Assembly (NCBI RefSeq): GCF_009831415.1
Contig: NZ_CP043727.1
Span: 3,906,001-3,970,000, forward strand
Reading direction: 5' to 3'
DNA from: Yersinia canariae
GTDB lineage: Bacteria; Pseudomonadota; Gammaproteobacteria; Enterobacterales; Enterobacteriaceae
Length of the DNA: 64,000 nucleotides
Numbering within the stretch: the stretch's first letter is position 1; every line of letters starts with the position of its first letter. Below the pieces are notes generated by a model. That model did not search any database. It was not told where the DNA came from and saw nothing but the letters and a program-made list of their open reading frames with translations. The position numbers were made by a program, and so were the translations under genes. Of the stretch, positions 9,863-19,484 are shown piece after piece.

Positions 9863-11005
9863 CTATGAAAACTCCCGCCGAACCTGCTCCCCATGTTGAT
9901 CGAGCGTTGCCGCTCCCGGTAAAACCTGCGGATCAGGGCAGTCACTCATTTTTATGGGGTTGCCCGGCATCATTATTCCCCCGGCCTCCACCAACATATT
10001 TCTCGCCTTTGTTTGTGGCAGTTGCATTGCTTGCGCCACACTCAAAAGTGGGGCTACAGGTACACCTACCTGATGAATGCGGGCTAACCAGACATCCGCA
10101 GGCTGCGTCTTTAATACGCTTTCAATGTACTGCTTTAGAACAGCTTGATTTTGTACGCGCAAATTATTACTCACAAAGCGCAAATCACTCACGAGTTCGG
10201 GAAGCCCCATAGCCTCGCACAAAGTAGAAAAAAGCTTGTCATTACCACAACAAATAGTAATGGGCTTATCCTGGGTTTCGAATACATCAAAAGGTGCCAT
10301 ATAAGGGTGGCGGTTACCAAGTCGCTGTGGCGCCTGACCCGTAGCGATATATGCCATAAGGCCATGTTCCAAAAAGCTCAGGGTTGAATCAAACATGGCT
10401 ATATCCACATGAGTTCCCCGTTGACTCTTTTCTCGTCCATAAAGAGCGCTGACAATACCACTGAACAGATACACCCCCGCGCAGAGATCAGAAAGCGATG
10501 TTCCTACGCGCACCGGTGGGGCATCAGGGTAACCGGTCTCCATCATTATGCCGCTCATAGCTTGAATTATCGTATCGTAGGCAGGAGCATCTTTTAAGGG
10601 ACCCGTATGGCCGAAACCCGAAGAAGAAGCATAAATGAGTCGCGGATTAATTTGCTGAAGTGTTTCCCATGAAAAACCTAATTTTGCCATTGTGCCTGGA
10701 CGGAAATTTTCAGCTAACACATCAGCTTGTTTGAGCATATTAATAAAAATGCTTTTATCTTGCTCATTTTTTAAATCGAGAACGACACTCTCCTTTCCGT
10801 GATTAATAAAACTATAATAAAGTGACTGACCATCAACATAGGGCCCCAAAGTTCGTGTATCGTCCCCATGTCCTGGCGGTTCAACTTTAATTACGCGGGC
10901 CCCCATATTACAAAGAAGTTGCGTACCAAAAGGACCATTTAAAACATGTGTTAGATCGATAACCAATAATCCGCCAAACGGCCCTTTATTTTCTGTATAT
11001 TTCAT
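9863..11005 (-). CDS. yfdE: Class III acyl-CoA transferase YfdE (acetyl-CoA:oxalate CoA-transferase)
   Basis: A 380-residue family III CoA-transferase. It has the N-terminal LLVIDLTHVLNGPFGTQLL and RVIKVEPPGHGDDTR segments that bind CoA, and the catalytic Asp in the GTSLSDLCAG region. The start is placed at 11005 (MKYTENKGPFGG), with GAGG about 10 nt upstream; the frame continues upstream but runs into a terminator hairpin. E. coli YfdE transfers CoA from acetyl-CoA to oxalate, and the sequence here looks nearly the same. It would feed oxalyl-CoA to Oxc. It is last in the yfdX-frc-oxc-yfdV-yfdE order, but separated from yfdV by a strong terminator, so its expression may be low or independent. 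Confidence 0.93.
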   Translation of the reverse strand: MKYTENKGPFGGLLVIDLTHVLNGPFGTQLLCNMGARVIKVEPPGHGDDTRTLGPYVDGQSLYYSFINHGKESVVLDLKNEQDKSIFINMLKQADVLAENFRPGTMAKLGFSWETLQQINPRLIYASSSGFGHTGPLKDAPAYDTIIQAMSGIMMETGYPDAPPVRVGTSLSDLCAGVYLFSGIVSALYGREKSQRGTHVDIAMFDSTLSFLEHGLMAYIATGQAPQRLGNRHPYMAPFDVFETQDKPITICCGNDKLFSTLCEAMGLPELVSDLRFVSNNLRVQNQAVLKQYIESVLKTQPADVWLARIHQVGVPVAPLLSVAQAMQLPQTKARNMLVEAGGIMMPGNPIKMSDCPDPQVLPGAATLDQHGEQVRREFS

Positions 11006-11020
11006 TGACTGGCACCTCGC

Positions 11021-11060
11021 AAAAAAAATGCCGGAGTAAAATATATACTCCGGTGGCATT
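11021..11060 (-). terminator. Rho-independent terminator between yfdV and yfdE
   Basis: On the minus strand CCGGAGTA pairs with TACTCCGG around a 7-nt loop. The stem can be extended by AATG/CATT across a small bulge, and is followed directly by TTTTTTTT. It lies 27 nt after the yfdV stop and just ahead of the yfdE ribosome binding site. This is the clearest intrinsic terminator in the left half of the window. Confidence 0.85.
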
Positions 11061-11086
11061 ATTAAATGAATAAATAACACTATTTA

Positions 11087-12031
11087 TTATGAAACTAGTC
11101 GGCTGATATATATCCACAATGGTGCTGTGACGATAAAACCAAGCACGCTGACGGCTAATGAAGCAGTACCGGTACGGGTATAAACATTAAAACGGCTGGC
11201 AATAATGATACCTGAGAATGCCGGTGGTAACGCACCTGCCAGAACCATCATCTGAAGCTGTTCGCTGTTAAGATGACAAGCCAGGCCAACAAGAAGCAGA
11301 GCCAGTGGCATCAAGATTAATTTCAGGAATGCGTTATAGGCAATTTCACCACTGAACTCAAATTTATGTACTGCCAGAGTCAGCCCCGCGGCAAATACAG
11401 CTACCCCAGCGTTAGCTTTAGCAATCAGGTTGAATGTTGGATCCCATGCTGAAGGAATTTTAACCCCGATAAGTACCAGTACCGTAGCGAGTACAGGTGC
11501 CCATACTACAGGTTCCTTTGCCGCCGACAATAACGCGCTCAGATTACTATTCTTTTTGCCATCCGCTCCCGATGCTGGATTCAGCAAATATAGACCAATA
11601 GGAATAGTGATAGCATTAACAATAATAGATATAATCGCTACGACTAAACCCGTTGATACCGAATCACCATAAATAGGATCAAGAACCGCAAAACCCAAGA
11701 ATCCAATAGTCGGTGAACCTGCAATTAATGCGCATACAGCGGCTTCAGCACGAGTGCGCTTAAAGAATTTATAGCACCCGAACCAGGAGAAAAAGAAACA
11801 TCCGACGATAACCACAAGTGAAATAAGGGTTAGGCGGGTGTCTGCAAATATCATATCCCGGTTTGCCCGCGTAATGGAAACAAATAAAGCCGCGGGAAGG
11901 GCGTAATTCAATACCAGTTTATTAAATGCCCGAGTTTGATCTTCTGAAAATGTTTGACGTTTGCCGCCTATATAACCTAACAGCATGATCACGATAATAG
12001 GCAATAAATCGCCAATAAAAAAAGTTAACAT
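11087..12031 (-). CDS. yfdV: YfdV, auxin-efflux-carrier-family transporter
   Basis: A 314-residue inner-membrane protein with about ten hydrophobic segments, of the AEC (auxin efflux carrier) family; length equals E. coli YfdV. Recognisable segments are [10 protein letters not shown] near the start, the [13 protein letters not shown] helix and the [14 protein letters not shown] motif. Being co-located with oxalate-degrading enzymes, it is usually suspected of moving oxalate, formate or a related acid, but the substrate is not established. It lies downstream of oxc with a 69-bp gap holding a small CTCACC/GGTGAG hairpin (12056-12082). Confidence 0.92.
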   Translation of the reverse strand: MLTFFIGDLLPIIVIMLLGYIGGKRQTFSEDQTRAFNKLVLNYALPAALFVSITRANRDMIFADTRLTLISLVVIVGCFFFSWFGCYKFFKRTRAEAAVCALIAGSPTIGFLGFAVLDPIYGDSVSTGLVVAIISIIVNAITIPIGLYLLNPASGADGKKNSNLSALLSAAKEPVVWAPVLATVLVLIGVKIPSAWDPTFNLIAKANAGVAVFAAGLTLAVHKFEFSGEIAYNAFLKLILMPLALLLVGLACHLNSEQLQMMVLAGALPPAFSGIIIASRFNVYTRTGTASLAVSVLGFIVTAPLWIYISRLVS

Positions 12032-12100
12032 AATATTTTTCCGATAAGAGTCCCCCTCACCAAAATATAATTAAAAGGTGAGAGGAGATAATGTCAGTAT

Positions 12101-13795
12101 TTAATTACCCGCGACTTGTTTAGGATTAAGTTTGGTAATATGGCCGCTTTCAGTTCCAGCGGCTGGATCGATGACTACATTAATAATGGTCGGTTTCCGC
12201 GACAAAATACTGGTCGTTAATGCATGACGAAGTTCATCTGTCGTAGAGACGTTATAGCCAACGCCACGAAACGCATCCATTAATCTGTCATACCGTGCGT
12301 GATGCAGCAGGTCAGTTGGCGACGGCGCACCAGCGCCACTGAGATCGACTCCATCTCCTCTGTAGATGCCACCGTTATTAAAAATGACAATAGTCACCGG
12401 CAGGTTATAACGACAGATAGTTTCGACTTCCATTCCACTAAAACCGAATGCACTGTCACCTTCAATTGCCACCACTGGCGAACCTGACGTCACACTTGCA
12501 CCGATGGCATACCCCATCCCGATGCCCATGACACCCCATGTGCCACTGTCCAGTCGGTGGCGAGGTTTGTACATATCAATAATATTTCGTGCATTATCCA
12601 GTGTATTTGCCCCCTCATTAACCAAATAGACATCATGGTTTTCACTGAGGACATCGCGTACGGCACCTAATGCATTAAAATAATTTAATGGCTGGGTATC
12701 TGTGTTTAATTTTTCCTGCATTTTTTGCGTATTTTGCTGCTTGTGAATATTTAAAATATCGCGCCATTCCACAGGGGTGGTAACGGAGCTGCGCTCCAGT
12801 TCTGCCAACATAAATTGCATACTGGACGCTATATCACCCACTACCGGCGCAGCAATTGGGCGGTTGCTGTCAATTTCCTGAGGTTCAATATCCAGTTGGA
12901 TAAATTGTGTATCGCTTGCCCACCCTTTTTTACCATGTGCCAATAACCAATTGAGACGAGCCCCTACCAGTATCACCACATCTGCATTTGCCAGAGCAAA
13001 CGAACGGGCTGCTGCAGTACAAAGTGGGTGAGTATCTTCGAGAATACCTTTAGCCATGGACATCGGAAGATAAGGGGTCTGCGTACGTTCAATAAAATCA
13101 CGGATCTGATCTTCAGCCTGTGAATATGCCGCACCTTTACCAAGAATAATTAATGGCCGTTCAGCCTTTGCTAGAAGCGATATCGCTCTGCTTATTGATT
13201 CCGGGCATGGCAGCAATGCAGGCGCAGGGTTTTCAACCTTCACAATGGTGTTTATAGCTGTATTCTTTTCCATCGTTGCGGCCAGTACATTAGCGGGTAA
13301 ATCAAGGTAGACACCACCAGGGCGACCAGAAACAGATACCCGTATAGCACGTGCCAGAGCAATACCGAGATCCTGGGGCTGGTTAACGCGAAAAGCGGCT
13401 TTTGCATAGGGTTTAGCTGCATTCATTTGATCCAGCTCTTCATAATCCCCCTGTTGGAGGTCCACAATCGCACGATCACTGGAGCCACTGATCATTATCA
13501 TAGGAAAGCCATTTACCGTCGCATTGGCTAATGCTGTTAAACCATTCAGAAAACCAGGTGCAGAAACCGTCAGACAGATTCCCGGTTTTTGAGTGAGAAA
13601 ACCACTGGCTGCAGCTGCATATCCTGCAGACTGCTCATGGCGAAAACCAATATAACGGATGCCTTCTGCCTGAGCGTGACGCGCCATATCCGTTACAGGA
13701 ATTCCCACGACACCATATATAGTGTCAATATTATTCTGTTTTAATGCTTCAACGATGATATGCATACCATCCGTCATTTGAAGTTTATCCGGCAT
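12101..13795 (-). CDS. oxc: Oxalyl-CoA decarboxylase
   Basis: A 564-residue thiamine-diphosphate enzyme that decarboxylates oxalyl-CoA to formyl-CoA and CO2, same length as the E. coli protein. Visible parts are the N-terminal PYR domain with the catalytic Glu in GFRHEQSAGYAAAASG, the central nucleotide-like domain, and the ThDP-binding GDSAFGFSGMEVETICRYN...NN segment. Formyl-CoA then passes to Frc, which regenerates oxalyl-CoA, so oxalate is turned into formate with net proton consumption. That explains its place in an EvgA acid-adaptation regulon. It is second gene after frc in the operon; ATG at 13795. Confidence 0.96.
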   Translation of the reverse strand: MPDKLQMTDGMHIIVEALKQNNIDTIYGVVGIPVTDMARHAQAEGIRYIGFRHEQSAGYAAAASGFLTQKPGICLTVSAPGFLNGLTALANATVNGFPMIMISGSSDRAIVDLQQGDYEELDQMNAAKPYAKAAFRVNQPQDLGIALARAIRVSVSGRPGGVYLDLPANVLAATMEKNTAINTIVKVENPAPALLPCPESISRAISLLAKAERPLIILGKGAAYSQAEDQIRDFIERTQTPYLPMSMAKGILEDTHPLCTAAARSFALANADVVILVGARLNWLLAHGKKGWASDTQFIQLDIEPQEIDSNRPIAAPVVGDIASSMQFMLAELERSSVTTPVEWRDILNIHKQQNTQKMQEKLNTDTQPLNYFNALGAVRDVLSENHDVYLVNEGANTLDNARNIIDMYKPRHRLDSGTWGVMGIGMGYAIGASVTSGSPVVAIEGDSAFGFSGMEVETICRYNLPVTIVIFNNGGIYRGDGVDLSGAGAPSPTDLLHHARYDRLMDAFRGVGYNVSTTDELRHALTTSILSRKPTIINVVIDPAAGTESGHITKLNPKQVAGN

Positions 13796-13868
13796 GTTTA
13801 ATAACCTCGAATTTCTTGTCTAAAAAAGTGGGCACTAGAGGCCCCCTTAAATATCAGATGATATGGTT

Positions 13869-15104
13869 TCACTTCATCGCAGCAATTTGCTCTTTGCTAT
13901 AACCCAACTCTTGCAAAATATCAGCGGTATGTTCACCTAATAGCGGCGCAGCTTTAATATCAGGTGTAAATGCTGAGAATTTCATTGGGCATCCAACCGT
14001 TAGGTATTTTCCGCGCAGCGGTTGTTCAACTTCCACTACACTTCTACTTTTGCGTAAAGACGGGTCGAGTGAGATTTCTTTCATGCTTAATACTGGTGCA
14101 CAAGGAATATCAAACTGGGTCAAATAAGCTACAACCTCATGTTTATCAATAGTAACCGTATATTTTTCTATTTCGGAAAATATATCGAAAATATGTGGTT
14201 GTCGGGCATGAGCAGTATTATATGCTGGATCGGTAATCCACTCTGTTTTACCAATAGCTTTACATGTATTTTCCCAGTTTTGCTCCTGAATGGTAAAATA
14301 GATATAAGCATTGGGATCTGTTTCCCAGCCCTTACATTTTAAAATCCAGCCTGGTTGACCACCGCCACCAGCATTACCGCCGCGCGGAACGGCATCACCA
14401 AAAGTACCATTTGGGTACTGCGGGTATTCTTCCAGAAAGCCAAGTTTATCAAGGCGCTGCTGGTCACGTAATTTCACCCGGCAGAGGTTCAAAACAGCAT
14501 CCTGCATAGACATTGTTACACGTTGACCACGTCCCGTTTTTTCACGGTGTAACAACGCTGCCAGTAGGCCAATAAGCAAATGCATCCCAGTATTGCTGTC
14601 ACCCAAAGCTGCTGAGCTAACCAGCGGCGGACCATCCCAGAAGCCAGTAGTCGATGCTGCGCCACCAGCAGCCTGAGCAACGTTTTCATAAGCTTTCACA
14701 TTTACGTAAGGGGAACACTCATCAAACCCTTTGATTGAACCAAAAATCAAACGTGGATTGAGCTGTTGAATGCGCTCCCAGGTAAAGCCCATATGATCAA
14801 TGGCACCCGGGTGAAAGTTTTCAACTAAAATATCTGCTTCACGGATAAGCTTTTCCATAACTTCTTTGCCTTCCGCAGTTTTGGTGTTCAACTCAATAGA
14901 ACGTTTATTACTATTGAGCATGGTGAAATAAAGTGCATCTATATCAGGAATATCACGTAGTTGATGGCGAGTTACATCACCAACGCCGGGACGTTCAATT
15001 TTAATAACATCGGCACCAAACCACGCCAGCATTTGGGTACAGGATGGGCCGGATTGCACACCGGTAAAATCGAGAACTTTAATTCCTTGAAGTGGAGTTG
15101 ACAT
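13869..15104 (-). CDS. frc: Formyl-CoA:oxalate CoA-transferase
   Basis: A 411-residue family III CoA-transferase that moves CoA from formyl-CoA to oxalate. The N-terminal [19 protein letters not shown] and the catalytic Asp in [11 protein letters not shown] are present, as is the flexible GGGGQPG loop that closes the active site. It ends KEQIAAMK, about five residues shorter than E. coli Frc, otherwise strikingly similar. It begins the frc-oxc-yfdV run. The upstream 530-bp region carries a near-palindromic EvgA box, so EvgA activation is the likely control. Confidence 0.96.
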   Translation of the reverse strand: MSTPLQGIKVLDFTGVQSGPSCTQMLAWFGADVIKIERPGVGDVTRHQLRDIPDIDALYFTMLNSNKRSIELNTKTAEGKEVMEKLIREADILVENFHPGAIDHMGFTWERIQQLNPRLIFGSIKGFDECSPYVNVKAYENVAQAAGGAASTTGFWDGPPLVSSAALGDSNTGMHLLIGLLAALLHREKTGRGQRVTMSMQDAVLNLCRVKLRDQQRLDKLGFLEEYPQYPNGTFGDAVPRGGNAGGGGQPGWILKCKGWETDPNAYIYFTIQEQNWENTCKAIGKTEWITDPAYNTAHARQPHIFDIFSEIEKYTVTIDKHEVVAYLTQFDIPCAPVLSMKEISLDPSLRKSRSVVEVEQPLRGKYLTVGCPMKFSAFTPDIKAAPLLGEHTADILQELGYSKEQIAAMK

Positions 15105-15363
15105 AGCATTACCTATTGGTTAATAAAAATTTATTTTATCTATTTAGTATTTATTTAAGAAATAACCCCATCACTGAATAACTCGAAAGCATGGGTTATT
15201 ACCGTTAATTAAATTAGCTAAATATCATATATCGAGTTAATGAGATCATATTCACCCTAGACTCACAATAAACACTTCCTAGGTGAGTGGTGACGACGGG
15301 AATAATAATAAAAGAAATACTTATAAGGTGTAATCAGAGAGATTCGCAAGGTTTGTGATATTA

Positions 15364-15381
15364 TTCTTACACGCGTAAGAA
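15364..15381. promoter_or_regulatory. EvgA-type operator upstream of frc
   Basis: TTCTTACACGCGTAAGAA is an almost perfect palindrome of the EvgA box type (TTCYTACA half-site at left, GTAAGAA at right). It lies about 260 bp upstream of the frc start. In E. coli EvgA boxes precede yfdX and related genes. Confidence 0.65.
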
Positions 15382-15547
15382 TTGAGGGTTAAGCTACGCC
15401 TAGACGAAGAATAACAACCAGAATTGGTGGTGGAACCCAAAAGTTTATAGCGTTATTTTAATCATCTATTAGAAATATGATTTCGTTGGAGAGGAGAAAT
15501 AAAAGAGAGGTATTCATTGATATAAAACTGAAGAATACTGCAGAGAG

Positions 15548-15583
15548 TTTTATGACCACAAAAAATCATGTTGTGGCCATAAA
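15548..15583. terminator. Hairpin after yfdX
   Basis: TTTATGACCACAA and TTGTGGCCATAAA pair with one G-U around an 8-9 nt loop, 50 bp beyond the yfdX stop. It has no long U-run on the yfdX side, so it may be a Rho-assisted end or a transcript-stabilising structure. Confidence 0.5.
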
Positions 15584-15634
15584 AAGAAACTTGCGGGTAT
15601 GACACCCATATCTTAAAAAAAATGCATATCAGGC

Positions 15635-16249
15635 TTAATCAACAAGTAATGCTTCGCTATCAACGATGATTCCATCTTCAGCAGCTTTGAGGGCAAGATT
15701 TGCTTCATAGTATTGCTTTTTATCAAGTAGTTTCTGGGCATCTGCAAGTGCATGCCGTGTCTGTTTCAACGGCATCAGATACTGATTTTCTATCACTCCA
15801 ACGCCAATCAGGCGAAGTTCCTCCAATGCCCCTTTTTTATCTCCTTTTGCCATTTTTTCATTAGCAATTTTTATTGCAGCTTTTTTTTCAGGTGTTGCAA
15901 TATATCTCTCAGATATCCCAACCGTAGCATTAATGACAATATACTGATCATCACCCAAATTGGTTTTCTTACCCGATTTGGCAAATTTTTTCCACTCAGT
16001 ACTATCATCAGCTAACAAAGCCGAAGCTTCATTTGTCAGTTCTTTTGCCTTTTCCGGTTCACCATGGAATAGAGCCAAACGCGCTACCTGAATGTTACGC
16101 ATCGCATATAAGCCTTGCTCAGAGATTCGCTCCGCCGCTACAGATTGCTGAGTCTGTTTTTTCGTTGCCGTCGGCACCTCACCGCTGGCCCATACTGATG
16201 AAGATGCCAGAATTGCAGTAACCATAGTAGCCATAATTAAACGTTTCAT
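15635..16249 (-). CDS. yfdX: YfdX, periplasmic acid-stress protein
   Basis: A 204-residue secreted protein with a signal peptide [21 protein letters not shown]. The mature part contains the typical helical YfdX core ([22 protein letters not shown] and [19 protein letters not shown]). The start is set at 16249, since a GAGG site precedes it by 6 nt; the longer frame has no such site. E. coli YfdX is strongly induced by EvgA and has chaperone-like properties in vitro, but its exact role is unclear. It lies upstream of frc in the same direction, separated by 530 bp and a hairpin, so it is probably its own transcription unit. Confidence 0.94.
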   Translation of the reverse strand: MKRLIMATMVTAILASSSVWASGEVPTATKKQTQQSVAAERISEQGLYAMRNIQVARLALFHGEPEKAKELTNEASALLADDSTEWKKFAKSGKKTNLGDDQYIVINATVGISERYIATPEKKAAIKIANEKMAKGDKKGALEELRLIGVGVIENQYLMPLKQTRHALADAQKLLDKKQYYEANLALKAAEDGIIVDSEALLVD

Positions 16250-16345
16250 ACTTACCTCATTTTTAACAGTTTTTTGGAGTACCGCCATAATATTTAGTAA
16301 GCATAAAAAGAGAAATCAGAAAGAGACTTCCAATATGAAAGGATT

Positions 16346-16363
16346 ATCTGACAGTTGTAGTTA
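16346..16363. promoter_or_regulatory. Possible weak EvgA box upstream of yfdX
   Basis: ATCTGACAGTTGTAGTTA fits the EvgA pattern at roughly 11-12 of 16 positions. It lies about 100 bp upstream of the yfdX start. The right half (TGTAG) is good, the left half degenerate. Confidence 0.35.
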
Positions 16364-16419
16364 TTATCGCAAAAGCAATTTAAGTCTAGCGGTAGAGCAA
16401 GAAACTGGAAACAAGATCC

Positions 16420-16720
16420 TAGCTTACCTGCTATTGATACCTTAACGCATTGATATCCCTACGTTCTGAGTTTTTCGAAATGACGCCTGGTAGTTAATCG
16501 TTGTTTGGCAGAGAGTTTGGCTTCATCAGTTGGTCGTTGTTTTAATACTGGAATGAATTCACCTAATTTTGGATAGTGAGTCTACGCCCGTTTATAAGCT
16601 GGCGGTTCTTTGGTCTCGATTGCGAGATATTTAGCACTCTACACATTGATGTTTGCAACGCCCGCGTCACGCGCTGAGTTGATTGTCGGAGCTAATTGTA
16701 CCCAGAGTAGTAAGGATATC
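16420..16720 (-). pseudogene. Decayed IS21-family istA transposase fragment
   Basis: One minus-strand frame reads through about 95 codons interrupted by three stops, all TAG. The translation includes SAKYLAIETKEPPAYKRA, THYPKLGEFIPVLKQR and LTTRRHFEKLRT followed by GYQ. This matches the N-terminal part of IstA transposases of IS21 elements as I remember them (a TPxxY/KL...RR.FE.LR..GY pattern). All three stops would be glutamine if restored from TAG to CAG. No istB and no terminal repeats were found, so it is a relic. Confidence 0.5.
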
Positions 16721-16748
16721 AGATTAAATATGAGGCAATACAACTGAG

Positions 16749-17035
16749 TTAATGGGGAATATTGTGGTTAGCAGTAAGCAAGCTATCCAAATAATCCGCC
16801 CAGACCTGCAACCACTTCCTACACTCGGCATCATACTTATATAGATTGTAGATCCCTGCAACACCACCACATGCATGCCCCAATACGGCCTCAGCCACCT
16901 CATTTGGACATTGCAAGCGGGATAAGCCTGTCCGTACTGTACGACGCAGATCGTGGGGCGTCCAATGAGGTATATCAAGCATTTTACCGCTTTCACGTAA
17001 ACGCCATGAGTTTTCGGTCAGGTACTTCTGTTGGA
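16749..17035 (-). pseudogene. C-terminal remnant of a P4-type tyrosine integrase
   Basis: The frame ends at 16749 and is open up to the hypF end. It contains WTPHDLRRTVRTGLSRL, EVAEAVLGHACGGVAGIYN and YKYDAECRKWLQVWADYL. These are the catalytic Arg box, the LGH box and the Tyr region of P4-family phage/island integrases. The N-terminal and DNA-arm domains are missing. The homology stops at about 17030, where hypF begins on the same strand in another frame. It is direct evidence of past mobile DNA next to the evg-frc block. Confidence 0.85.
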
Positions 17036-19318
17036 TTGAGCAGGGCCGCGCGCAGCTGCAATCAGGGCCTGCCCCAGCGCCAAGCCACCATCACCGGCGG
17101 GCAGGCGCTGCGGCATCAATAATTTGAAGTCATGCAATTGCTCGCTGAGTAATTCGCGCAGCAAGCGGTTATGCAGCACACCGCCCGAAAAGGCAATAGT
17201 ATCAATACCAAAACTCTGAGCCGCCTGACGGGCCAACGTGGCAAAGCCCTGCGCCAGCGCGAAGTGGAAAGCATAAGCCCGTTCAGCCGGTGAGGCATCA
17301 AAAGCCAGCCATTGCTGCCAGAAAGTGGCTAAATCCAATTGGTGGCCGCGCAGCGGCAAAGTGACGGGCGGAACTGTTCGGGGGCTTTGCAAGGCCAGCG
17401 CCTCCAACAGACAAGCTGCCTCACCTTCCCAACTGATAGCCTGTGGCACAATATTCAGCGCTGCCGCTACTGCATCAAATAATCGCCCGGCAGATGAAGC
17501 CAGCGGTGCATTAATGCCACGCACAATCGCCCGCGCCAGCACCTCCCCCTGCGGCAAAGGGATCGACGCCGCTTCTGGTAAGTTTTGCCAATCCGGCACA
17601 AAGCGCTGTAATTGTGCCAATAAATTGCGCCACGGCTGATGAGAGGCCAGATCTCCGCCGGGTAAGGCCACCGCAGGCAAACCGCCCACGTATTCACAAT
17701 TTACATAATCTACTCGCAAACATTCGCCGCCCCATAACTGACCATCAGCGCCATACCCGAGGCCATCCAGCGCCAGGCCTATCACCGCCCCCCTTTGACG
17801 CGGCCAACTATGTTCCGCCAGACAAGCCGCCAGATGCGCATGATGATGCAGCACTTCGAGACACGGGATATTGTGTTGCGCGGCCCACTCTTTGCCGAGC
17901 TGGTGGCTAACATAAGCTGGATGCGCATCCACCACCACCGCCTGCGGGGTAAAATGATAAATATCGCAAAACAGAGCCAATAACTGTTGTTGCTGCTGCG
18001 CAATATCGCCGTCCCCCAGATCACCCAAGTGCTGACTCAGCACCGCATTGCTGTCACGCAACAAGCAGAAAGTGTTTTTCATATCAGCCCCGAGCGCCAG
18101 AATGGCCGGTTGCTGACGAAACCCCGGCGGCAGCTCGAAAGCATCCGGCACATAACCCCGGGCGCGGCGCAACATTTCCGCCCCCTGTGGGGTCAGGCGC
18201 ACCAGCGAATCATCTGCCCGCTGCACAATTTCTCTGTCGTGCAATAACCAGCGGTCAGCAATCTCACTCAGGGCACTTAAAGCCTGTTCATTACTCAGGG
18301 CGGGCGGCTTACCGCTGCCATTGCCGGAAGTCATCACCAGCGGGCGCACGACCTGTTGCAGCAGCAAATGTTGCAGTGGGTTGGCGGGCAGCATGATACC
18401 GATTTCGGGTAATTCCGGCGCTACCGCCCCGCTAATAGGGCTTTCTGGTGACTTTTCTACCAACACGATAGGGGCTGCCGGGCTGCGTAATAAGCGGAAT
18501 AAAGAGTCATTATCAGCGCTTTGCACACAGATTTTCAGCCAGTCGGCATTCGGTAACATTACCGCCAGCGGCTTGGTCGGCCGGTGCTTGCGCTCACGTA
18601 AACGGGCCACGGCCGCTGAGTTAGTTGCATCGACGGCCAGATGAAAACCGCCCAATCCTTTGACGGCCACAATTTCACCGGCCAACAGTGCAGTAGCGGC
18701 TTGCTCTAGCGCGGAGAAACCCTCGGCCATGGCCTGCCCATCAGATCCTGTTAGCCACAGTTGTGGGCCACAATCCGCACAGGCATTGGGTTGAGCATGG
18801 AAACGTCGGTCTGCGGGATGGTCATATTCGGCCTGACACGCCGCACACAGTGGAAACTTGCCCATGGCGGTATAGGGCCTGTCGTAAGGCATGCGGTGGA
18901 TAATGGTGAAACGCGGGCCGCAATGGGTGCAGTTGATAAAGGGATAATGGTAGCGGCGATGGGTCGGGTCGTTCATTTCACTCAAGCACGCATCGCAAGT
19001 CGCGGCATCCGGCACAATTTGAGTATCCATCTGCCCTGCGCCGCTGTGATGAATCACGAAATCCAGCGGGGGTTGTTCCCAGTGATAGGGCGCGGTGTCA
19101 ATGCTGTCAATGCGTGCCAATGGCGGGCAATCTTGCGGCAATGCCTGCAAAAATCCGCTGACTGCCGAGGACTGCCACAAGTGAACCGTCACACCTGCGC
19201 TGTCGTTGCTGACATCACCGTGTAGTCCAAAACGATGGGCAAGTTGCCAGATATAGGGGCGAAATCCCACCCCCTGCACCTTGCCTTTTATCCGCAGGCA
19301 GAGACCGTTTTTATCCAC
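17018..19318 (-). CDS. hypF: Carbamoyltransferase HypF
   Basis: HypF (766 residues) uses carbamoyl phosphate and ATP to make the thiocarbamate on HypE that becomes the cyanide ligands of the [NiFe] site. Domains in order: acylphosphatase-like ([11 protein letters not shown], about 1-90), zinc-finger pairs (CDAC...CTHC, CAAC...CADC, about 105-185), a YrdC-like domain (about 195-390) and a Kae1-like C-terminal domain with VVVDAHPAY and [10 protein letters not shown]. It is the last gene of the hyb-hyp operon, 166 bp after hypE. Its last codons ([10 protein letters not shown]) meet the integrase remnant, so the extreme C-terminus may have been changed by the insertion. Confidence 0.96.
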   Translation of the reverse strand: MDKNGLCLRIKGKVQGVGFRPYIWQLAHRFGLHGDVSNDSAGVTVHLWQSSAVSGFLQALPQDCPPLARIDSIDTAPYHWEQPPLDFVIHHSGAGQMDTQIVPDAATCDACLSEMNDPTHRRYHYPFINCTHCGPRFTIIHRMPYDRPYTAMGKFPLCAACQAEYDHPADRRFHAQPNACADCGPQLWLTGSDGQAMAEGFSALEQAATALLAGEIVAVKGLGGFHLAVDATNSAAVARLRERKHRPTKPLAVMLPNADWLKICVQSADNDSLFRLLRSPAAPIVLVEKSPESPISGAVAPELPEIGIMLPANPLQHLLLQQVVRPLVMTSGNGSGKPPALSNEQALSALSEIADRWLLHDREIVQRADDSLVRLTPQGAEMLRRARGYVPDAFELPPGFRQQPAILALGADMKNTFCLLRDSNAVLSQHLGDLGDGDIAQQQQQLLALFCDIYHFTPQAVVVDAHPAYVSHQLGKEWAAQHNIPCLEVLHHHAHLAACLAEHSWPRQRGAVIGLALDGLGYGADGQLWGGECLRVDYVNCEYVGGLPAVALPGGDLASHQPWRNLLAQLQRFVPDWQNLPEAASIPLPQGEVLARAIVRGINAPLASSAGRLFDAVAAALNIVPQAISWEGEAACLLEALALQSPRTVPPVTLPLRGHQLDLATFWQQWLAFDASPAERAYAFHFALAQGFATLARQAAQSFGIDTIAFSGGVLHNRLLRELLSEQLHDFKLLMPQRLPAGDGGLALGQALIAAARGPAQSNRST

Positions 19319-19484
19319 AAAAACTCCTTAATAAAGCGGCGAAAAAAGCTGTTTTGTGGTTTGCCGACAGGCGGGACGACGATATCGATGGGCGCTCCGG
19401 CGACTTACAACGCGACGACTCCTTCGGCACATCTCCCCGCTTATCAACTTTTTTAGTCACCTGCGGCTTCAAGGCCGAATAGGA

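Larger units (their letters stand above)
15105..15634. promoter_or_regulatory. frc upstream region
   Basis: This 530-bp AT-rich gap between yfdX and frc has no credible reading frame. It holds the EvgA-type box at 15364-15381 and a long hairpin at 15548-15583. The frc-oxc-yfdV promoter is expected here. Confidence 0.55.

Noticed and set aside
16724..16996. 90-residue frame overlapping the integrase remnant.
   Set aside because: It is another frame of the same DNA; the integrase motifs are in the other frame.
18761..19225. Antisense frame of 154 residues in hypF, and a similar one at 25007-25525 in hybC.
   Set aside because: Shadows of GC-rich coding DNA; no domain or start signals, and the sense genes are complete.
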